This document shows, piece after piece, positions 1-5,223 of a stretch of 29,197 bases of DNA. The number at the start of each line of letters is the position of its first letter. Within the stretch, counting starts at the first letter, position 1. Source of the stretch: JAAFIP01 sp043772355. Its GTDB lineage: Bacteria; Pseudomonadota; Gammaproteobacteria; Burkholderiales; Burkholderiaceae_C. The stretch is taken from contig JAYVGI010000460.1 in assembly GCA_043772355.1 (NCBI GenBank), positions 1-29,197 on the forward strand, read 5' to 3'. Position numbers and translations under genes: made by a program. Under the pieces are notes generated by a model, which made no database searches, was not told the origin of the DNA, and saw nothing but the letters and a program-made list of their open reading frames with translations.

Positions 1-5
1 CGCGG

Positions 6-192
6 CTCGCGCCAGAGCGTGTGCCATGGGCATGCGCCCCGGACGTCGGCCCCTTCGGGGGAGCCTGTGCAGTACTCAAAATTGGGGTCTGGCTTGTGAC
101 CGCTTGATCCAAGGGATGTACCCAATTTTTCCGTGCTTCCAGCCCGCCGTCCTGATTGGGGCGCCTACCCATGGCACACGCTCTGGCGCGAG
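6..192. repeat. long inverted repeat, 25-bp perfect arms
   Basis: Positions 6-30 are the exact reverse complement of 168-192 (25 of 25 bases). After a 3-base mismatch the pairing resumes (34-40 with 158-164, then 41-45 with 148-152 after a bulge). A further internal stem pairs 78-86 with 121-129, and a short UUCG-type hairpin lies at 50-61. The whole stretch is therefore one long imperfect palindrome. It could be a MITE-like element, a structured RNA, or paired ends of a lost element. No coding frame here looks real. Confidence 0.8.
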
Positions 193-323
193 TATGCGGG
201 GGTTTTGCAGGCTACTGTGACGTGCTGAGCTTGCGGGCGGACTGGCGGGCCGTTCTGACCGCCTGTAAGTGTCCGCAAACGCCCAGATGCCCCCCGCAGG
301 CACCTGTAGAGGCATTTCAACGC

Positions 324-422
324 GCTACACATACAGGAGCTGCTATCGCATCATTCTAAAGGGCTGCAGAGCGATTAGTATCTTAAAAAGGGCCAAAAAT
401 CGTGGTTTTCAGCACTTTTTCG
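324..422 (+). repeat. dispersed GCTGCT-family repeat, left arm of outer inverted pair
   Basis: This stretch is roughly 80% identical by eye to the reverse complement of 972-1069. Shared blocks include agctgct near 339-345, the run ctaaagggctgcag at 356-369 and tatcttaaaaa around 379-389. It belongs to a family of short repeats seen elsewhere in the window (within the histidine kinase, the response regulator, the MacA-like gene, the FAD oxidase and the 23.8-24.0 kb gap). Confidence 0.75.
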
Positions 423-458
423 TGACTCGAAGGCCGTTGGCGAGCCTGCGAAGTACAC

Positions 459-482
459 TAAATTATGCGGATTTGTGTACCT
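459..482. repeat. inner inverted repeat, left copy
   Basis: 24 bases that match the reverse complement of 911-934 at 22 of 24 positions (core aaattatgcg...atttgtgtacct). Part of the motif (aattatgcg) recurs as a direct copy at 596-604. Paired ends plus an internal direct copy resemble the ends of a transposable element whose body has been lost or replaced. No transposase remnant was recognised between them. Confidence 0.7.
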
Positions 483-690
483 TGACAAAACGTGGACAAT
501 TCACATCTTGTTTTGATAGTTTTGTAGTGACATCTACCGTCAAAATTTAATTCAGTAGTGAAAAACTCGGTTTTTTTGCTTTTATAAAGTGATGCAATTA
601 TGCGTACTTGTCAAAAGTTACCTTACCTAAGCAGCGTCAGTTGCAGCCACTGGCCGCCCTGCATCTCCCCGTGCTCGCCCCGCAGACTAC

Positions 691-799
691 GCAAAAGGGA
701 TCCGAGCAAAATTTCGTTATCGCGTCGCACGCTCCGAACCGAGGGTTTTCCTGAATTTTCATCTGACCCCATTTGCTTCGTCTGACCGCGTTTGCTTCT
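691..799. repeat. degenerate REP-like hairpin with tandem half-copy
   Basis: This stretch aligns with the much better preserved palindrome at 4369-4464. Both share the blocks aatttcgttat, ctgaatt and atctgaccccattt in the same order and at similar spacing. The right arm is followed by a tandem near-copy of itself: 762-780 and 781-799 agree at 16 of 19 bases. It looks like a decayed REP/RAYT-type palindromic element, located here between the two inner inverted-repeat copies. Confidence 0.65.
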
Positions 800-910
800 A
801 AGCCGGGTCAACCCACTACAAACCCTACAGAGCCATAATTTTTCACAAACTCGGCGGTAGACTGCCAATTTTTCGTTAAGTAAGTCACTAATTTGCCTGC
901 CAATGCAGCG

Positions 911-934
911 AGGTACATAAATTCGCATAATTTA
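911..934. repeat. inner inverted repeat, right copy
   Basis: Reverse complement of 459-482 with two mismatches. Together with its partner it bounds about 430 bp that hold no convincing gene but contain the REP-like hairpin at 691-799. Confidence 0.7.
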
Positions 935-971
935 AGGGTTTTCAGAAGGCTGTGAGCAGCATGCAGAGGAA

Positions 972-1069
972 GAAAAAGTCTCAAAACCGGCTGTTTGGAG
1001 CCGTTTTTAAGATATCAATCTGGCTGCAGCCCTTTAGAGTAATGCGGTAGCAGCTACTGTATATGTAGC
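972..1069 (-). repeat. dispersed GCTGCT-family repeat, right arm of outer inverted pair
   Basis: On the minus strand this reads as a close relative of 324-422, sharing gtagctgctaccgcat and ctctaaagggctgcag type blocks. The two arms face each other across about 550 bp. The arm ends shortly before the WD40-like relic begins, so the element probably lies at or near the point where that gene was truncated. Confidence 0.75.
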
Positions 1070-1119
1070 TCTCTGAATTGGGTATGCACTCGTTCAGGTG
1101 CGCACTGGGTGCTTGCCAG

Positions 1120-1376
1120 CGGCCAACTTACCTGAGCCCAGCTCGCGCGTGGTCTTGGGATCGGATGGCCACTGTGTGCGCCTGTGGGACGCGGCGACCC
1201 AGAAGTGTCTGCGCATGCGCTGGGCCCACAATGCCCAAGGCCCCAGCAGCCATGCCGCGTGGGACTGCCCCGGCCCCGGCTTTGCAGGCCAAGTACCCCG
1301 CGCCAGCGGCGCTGCGTGGCGCTATGTGGCCTGGCCAAGCACGGAACCACTCCAGCGCCCCTGGCCGAAAATTTAG
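1120..1376 (+). pseudogene. 3' remnant of a WD40-repeat-like gene
   Basis: In the frame ending at the TAG at 1374-1376 the translation contains a WD-repeat style block (SDGHCVRLWDAATQKCLR), then WAHNAQG, SSHAAWD and ASGAAWRYVAW. This order is familiar to me from the C-terminal tails of large bacterial WD40/NTPase (STAND-like) proteins, where a blade ending in LWDA is followed by an aromatic-rich tail. Upstream in the frame the similarity stops near 1120, close to the repeat arm ending at 1069. No start codon context or N-terminal part is present, so I read it as a truncated, dead gene end. The WD40 recognition is from memory of the family and rests on a short segment. Confidence 0.5.
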
Positions 1377-1507
1377 TCACCCACCTTACAAACCAGCGGG
1401 AAAACCCGCTCGCCTAGTGAGGCCCGATGACCTATCCTGAAAATAGTGGTCTTTCAAAAATTTGATCACTTCAATGTTTGCTAATTTCTATCCTATGGAG
1501 ACTGTTT

Positions 1508-2989
1508 ATGCGTCCTAAAAATTTAATTTGGCTAGCGGCTCTCGCGGGCAGCGCTTTGCTGTCTGCTTGCGGTGGCGGGAGTGACTCCACTCCAGCGCCG
1601 GTTGTCAAAGCACCAGAAGAATCTCGTCCGCACGATGCCCGCACGTTTACATATACGGTCTCGCCAACAGGTACTTTCCCCGCCATGGCAACAGCCACGG
1701 GCGACGTGACCAACGTCGCAACCACCAGCCGCTGGACCGGCGTGTTGGGCAAAGCTGGCTACCAAATTGAGGTGCCGGCCACCTGGAACGGCAAGCTGGT
1801 GATGTATGCCCACGGGTTCGCTGGCAATCAGCCTACCCTGAGCGTCAATGCGCCGTCTATCCGGCGCTTTTTAATTGACAACGGCTATGCTTGGGCGGCA
1901 TCGAGCTACAGCACTAATTACTACGATGTGCGCGCCGGTGTGGAAGACACCAATGCGCTGGCTTTGGAGTTCAACAAAATCGCCGCCGCCAACGCGCGCC
2001 CGTTGGCCGCACCGAGCAAATACTACATTACAGGCATTTCCATGGGCGGGCATATCGCCGGGGCTGCTATCGAGGCTGAGGCAGCTGCAACAGCGAAAAA
2101 CAAGGTGGCGTATCAAGGCGCAGTGCCGATGTGCGGGGTGATGGGTGACGCAGAGCTGTTCAATACCTTTGCAGCCATGCAGGTGGCGGCGCAGTCCGTG
2201 GCTGGTCTGCCCAGCTACCCCACAGACAAGTGGTCTGAAATAGCCGGTTTGGTCACGGGCACTTTGTTCTCCAGCTTCCCGTCTGCGGCCAGCCCGACCG
2301 CGCAAATTGTGCCCACCGCAACCGGAGCAAAATACGTCTCTGTGCTAAAAAACCTCACCGGTGGCGAACGCCCCCTGTTCGGCATGGGTTTGGCCTTTGG
2401 CGGCAGCTTCCCCTTTGCCTACGGCACCTTTGGCGGTGACGGTACCGTCAACGGTATTTTGACCAAAAACACTTTGGACACTAACTCCTACACCTACACC
2501 ATCGACGGGGATGCAGCAGGATCGGCCGCATTGAATGCGTCTGCGCCCAAGCTCAATGCAGTGGCCGATGCGAACCGCTTGCGCACCGATGGGCTGCGCT
2601 GGATTCCGAAAATCAATGGCGAATACAAAATCCCAGTGGTGTCCATCCACACCTTGGGCGACCTGTTTGTTCCGTTCAATATGCAGCAGGTGTACCAAAA
2701 GCGCACCGCTGCCAAGGGCAACAGCACTTGGCTGGTGCAGCGTGCAATCCGGGGTGCGAGCCACTGTGACTTTACTGTTGCCGAACAGGTGGATGCATTT
2801 GATGCCATGATCAAATGGGAGCGCGATGGCATCAAACCCGCTGGCGATGATGTGGTTACCCCAGCGACGGTCGCGGCACCTACCTATGGCTGCACCCACA
2901 CCAAAAACACCTTGGGCCCAGACGAATCTGGCACCACACGGGCTTTGCGTCCGACCATCGCGGCCCTGGCTGCCTGCCCAGCGCAGTAG
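1508..2989 (+). CDS. secreted lipoprotein, alpha/beta-hydrolase fold
   Basis: The 493-residue product begins with a lipoprotein signal: a short basic start, a hydrophobic stretch and the lipobox LSAC with the acylated Cys near residue 21, followed by a GGGSDS linker. The ATG at 1508 is preferred over an in-frame upstream start because GGAG lies at 1497-1500 and the signal peptide begins exactly there. The body has hydrolase features: a YAHGF oxyanion-type motif, the nucleophile elbow G-I-S-M-G-G with Ser178, a likely acid in HTLGD (Asp385) and a likely catalytic His in GASHCDF (His419). It is probably an esterase, lipase or amidase anchored to the outer membrane or facing the periplasm. The substrate is unknown. 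It is convergent with the MacAB-like operon and separated from it by a terminator. Confidence 0.85.
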   Translation: MRPKNLIWLAALAGSALLSACGGGSDSTPAPVVKAPEESRPHDARTFTYTVSPTGTFPAMATATGDVTNVATTSRWTGVLGKAGYQIEVPATWNGKLVMYAHGFAGNQPTLSVNAPSIRRFLIDNGYAWAASSYSTNYYDVRAGVEDTNALALEFNKIAAANARPLAAPSKYYITGISMGGHIAGAAIEAEAAATAKNKVAYQGAVPMCGVMGDAELFNTFAAMQVAAQSVAGLPSYPTDKWSEIAGLVTGTLFSSFPSAASPTAQIVPTATGAKYVSVLKNLTGGERPLFGMGLAFGGSFPFAYGTFGGDGTVNGILTKNTLDTNSYTYTIDGDAAGSAALNASAPKLNAVADANRLRTDGLRWIPKINGEYKIPVVSIHTLGDLFVPFNMQQVYQKRTAAKGNSTWLVQRAIRGASHCDFTVAEQVDAFDAMIKWERDGIKPAGDDVVTPATVAAPTYGCTHTKNTLGPDESGTTRALRPTIAALAACPAQ

Positions 2990-3007
2990 CCCCAGCAAGC
3001 GAACTGC

Positions 3008-3045
3008 AAAAACCCCGCGCGCCCGCCTGGCACGCGGGGTTTTTT
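3008..3045. terminator. bidirectional rho-independent terminator
   Basis: A GC-rich stem pairs ccccgcg (3013-3019) with cgcgggg (3033-3039), flanked by an A run on the left and six T on the right. It therefore reads as a terminator on both strands. It lies between the convergent ends of the lipoprotein gene (2989) and the permease gene (3064). Confidence 0.9.
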
Positions 3046-3063
3046 ACGCCGGCCTTGCTTTCA

Positions 3064-4296
3064 CTATTCGTAGCGCAAGGCCTGAATCGGCAGCAGCTTG
3101 GATGCCCTTCGCGCTGGGTAAAAACCAAAGAACACGCCCACTACGGCAGAGAACACCGTGGACAGCACGATAGAGGCGATCGTCATGCTCACTTCCCAGC
3201 CTGCAAACTTGCCTACCGCCCAAGTGGCCACTGCACCGATCAGCACGCCTATCGCACCGCCAATCAAGCTCAAAGTCACGGCTTCGATAAGAAACTGCGC
3301 CAGGATGTCTTTGCCCCGCGCGCCCACCGCCATGCGCAGGCCGATCTCGCGGGTGCGCTCGGTGACGCTGACCAGCATGATGTTCATGATGCCAATGCCA
3401 CCAATGATCAGGCTGATGCCGGCCACGGCGGCCAGCAGCATCGTCATGATGCGGCTGGATGCTTCTTGGGCTTGCAAAATTTCGGTGAGATTGCGAGTGC
3501 TAAAAGGCTCTTCCGCACCGGGCTGCACTTTGAGGCGCTGGCGCAGCAGGTCTTTGATACCCTCTTCTGCGGCTTTCATACTCTGGCCTTCTTTCACTTT
3601 GACGCTGACAACGCCAATGCGTTTGAGCTTGCCGCCACTGCCACCCTGAATACGGTTGCGGTAGGTGCTGATGGGCACGATGATGATGTCGTCCTGGTCT
3701 TGGCCCATGGAGTTTTGGCCTTTTTTCTCCAGCACGCCAATGATGGTGACGGGGATTTTTTTTACCCGCACCACTTGGTCCATGGGGTCGGCCTCGCCAA
3801 ACAGTTGCTGCGCCGTGGTTTGCCCAATGATGGCCACCTTGGCCGAGCCTTGCATCTCTGCGGCTTCAAAGCTGCGGCCACTGCTGAGCGGCCATTCGCG
3901 CGCCTCCATATAGTCGTTGGTGGTGCCCAGCACGGAGGTGCTCCAGTTGCTGTTGCCTGCTACCACCTGCGCGCCCGTGCGCATGCTGGGTGCGGCCACC
4001 TGCACTTCGGGAATGTCTTTGGCAATGGCCAGCGCGTCGTCTTCTGTGAGCGCTTGGCCGGTTTGCGCGCCCAGGCGCACGCCGCCCGCCGTGACGCCGC
4101 CGGGCAGCACCAGCATGATGTTGCTGCCCAAGCCCTTCATCTGCTCTTGCACCCGGTTGGTAGCACCCTGGCCCACAGCGATCATGGTGATGACGGCGGC
4201 CACGCCGATGATGATGCCCAGCATGGTGAGGATGCTGCGCAGAGTGTTGGCGGCGAGGGCTCTGAGGGCTGAGCGCAGGGCGGCGAGGAAATTCAT
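3064..4296 (-). CDS. macB: MacB/FtsX-family ABC transporter permease
   Basis: 410 residues, the usual size for a stand-alone MacB-type permease. The N-terminal membrane segment (about residues 20-42, LRSILTMLGIIIGVAAVI) is followed by a large periplasmic MacB-PCD-like region (about 45-285). Three further membrane segments lie around 288-312, 338-360 and 368-395. The conserved cytoplasmic turn V-T-E-R-T-R-E-I-G-L-R-M-A-V-G-A follows the second segment. Its ATG overlaps the stop of the ATPase gene by four bases (ATGA at 4293-4296), so the two are translationally coupled. In E. coli the ATPase and permease are fused; here they are split. The family exports peptides, macrolides or other amphipathic molecules through a TolC-type channel. 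No outer-membrane channel gene is present in the window. Confidence 0.9.
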   Translation of the reverse strand: MNFLAALRSALRALAANTLRSILTMLGIIIGVAAVITMIAVGQGATNRVQEQMKGLGSNIMLVLPGGVTAGGVRLGAQTGQALTEDDALAIAKDIPEVQVAAPSMRTGAQVVAGNSNWSTSVLGTTNDYMEAREWPLSSGRSFEAAEMQGSAKVAIIGQTTAQQLFGEADPMDQVVRVKKIPVTIIGVLEKKGQNSMGQDQDDIIIVPISTYRNRIQGGSGGKLKRIGVVSVKVKEGQSMKAAEEGIKDLLRQRLKVQPGAEEPFSTRNLTEILQAQEASSRIMTMLLAAVAGISLIIGGIGIMNIMLVSVTERTREIGLRMAVGARGKDILAQFLIEAVTLSLIGGAIGVLIGAVATWAVGKFAGWEVSMTIASIVLSTVFSAVVGVFFGFYPARRASKLLPIQALRYE

Positions 4297-5207
4297 GGGG
4301 TCGCGCCCACGTTTGCAACGTAGTGTGCTGCGCTGCCTGCCGAGGGGGCGCTCGTTTTCTCCTGCACCGGCAAAGAAGTGGGGTCAGAGCCCAATTTCGT
4401 TATGGTGCTACGCGCTTCGGAGGCATTACTTTCCTGAATTGGGATCTGACCCCATTTCTTTGCCTCTTCACTCTCCGGCGTGGGGATTTGCTCCCTTAGC
4501 TTTTGCTCATCTCGTTCGCCCTCGATAGTACGCACCACGTCCTCCACAATATGCCCGTCCTTGAACACGATTTTGCGGCGTGCCCATGCGGCTATGTCGG
4601 CTTCGTGGGTCACGAGTACGACGGTCATGCCTTGCGCGTTCAACTCGGTCAGCAGGTGCATGATGTCTTCGCTGGTTTGCGAGTCCAGGGCGCCTGTGGG
4701 TTCGTCGGCCAAGATGAGTTGCGGGCTGTTGACCAAGGCGCGGGCGATGGCTACGCGCTGTTGCTGGCCGCCGGACAGCTCGGACGGGGTATGGTCCATG
4801 CGCTGGCCCAGGCCTACTTTGGCCAAGGCGGCGCTGGCTTTGACGCGCCGCTCGGCAGACTTGATGCCGCTGTACACCATGGGCAGCTCGACGTTTTCTA
4901 GCGCACTGGTGCGCGGCAGCAGGTTGAACTGCTGGAACACAAAACCTATGCGGCGGTTGCGGATGGAGGCCAGCTGGTCGCTCTCCATGCCTTGCACCGC
5001 CTCACCTGCCAAACGGTATTCACCCTCAGTGGGCAAATCCAGGCAACCCAAGATATTCATCAACGTACTTTTACCCGAGCCCGATGCACCCATGATGGCG
5101 ACAAAATCGCCTTCTTCGATGTCCAGCGACACGCCGCGCAGCGCGTGCACGGTTTGGTCGCCCATGGTGTAGACCTTGGTGAGCTGGCGGGCTTCGATAA
5201 GGGCCAT
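4293..5207 (-). CDS. MacB/LolD-type ABC transporter ATPase with repeat-derived C-terminus
   Basis: 304 residues from the ATG at 5207, where MALIEARQLTKVY is the normal start of the family. An upstream in-frame start would overlap the end of the adaptor gene and lacks family similarity. The nucleotide-binding domain is intact: Walker A GASGSGKST, Q-loop FVFQQFNLL, signature LSGGQQQR, Walker B LILADEPTGALD and H-loop VTHE. Family members normally end around residue 230-240. This one continues for about 65 residues, and residues of roughly 248-280 are encoded by a 96-bp palindromic repeat (4369-4464). That insertion is exactly 32 codons long and keeps the frame. It sits between the adaptor gene (16-nt gap) and the permease gene (4-nt overlap), forming a MacA-ATPase-permease operon. 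The substrate is not predictable. Confidence 0.92.
   Translation of the reverse strand: MALIEARQLTKVYTMGDQTVHALRGVSLDIEEGDFVAIMGASGSGKSTLMNILGCLDLPTEGEYRLAGEAVQGMESDQLASIRNRRIGFVFQQFNLLPRTSALENVELPMVYSGIKSAERRVKASAALAKVGLGQRMDHTPSELSGGQQQRVAIARALVNSPQLILADEPTGALDSQTSEDIMHLLTELNAQGMTVVLVTHEADIAAWARRKIVFKDGHIVEDVVRTIEGERDEQKLREQIPTPESEEAKKWGQIPIQESNASEARSTITKLGSDPTSLPVQEKTSAPSAGSAAHYVANVGATP
4369..4464. repeat. REP-like palindrome inside the ABC ATPase coding sequence
   Basis: Arms 4369-4396 and 4437-4464 are reverse complements at 26 of 28 positions, around a 40-base loop. The arms contain ggggtcaga and cccaatt. The total length of 96 bp is a multiple of three, and the reading frame of the ATPase passes through it without a stop. 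A decayed relative lies at 691-780. The palindrome-with-loop design is what RAYT (REP-associated tyrosine transposase) elements mobilise, but no RAYT gene is in the window. Confidence 0.9.
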
Positions 5208-5223
5208 GATGTGCTGTTCCGGC

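Noticed and set aside
623..928. 101-codon open frame on the minus strand
   Set aside because: It runs across the REP-like hairpin and repeat arms, has no ribosome site and no recognisable motif; repeat DNA explains it better.
3055..4272. 405-codon open frame on the plus strand
   Set aside because: It is fully antisense to the MacB-like permease, is rich in His/Asp/Ala as expected from a reversed GC-rich gene, and has no family features.
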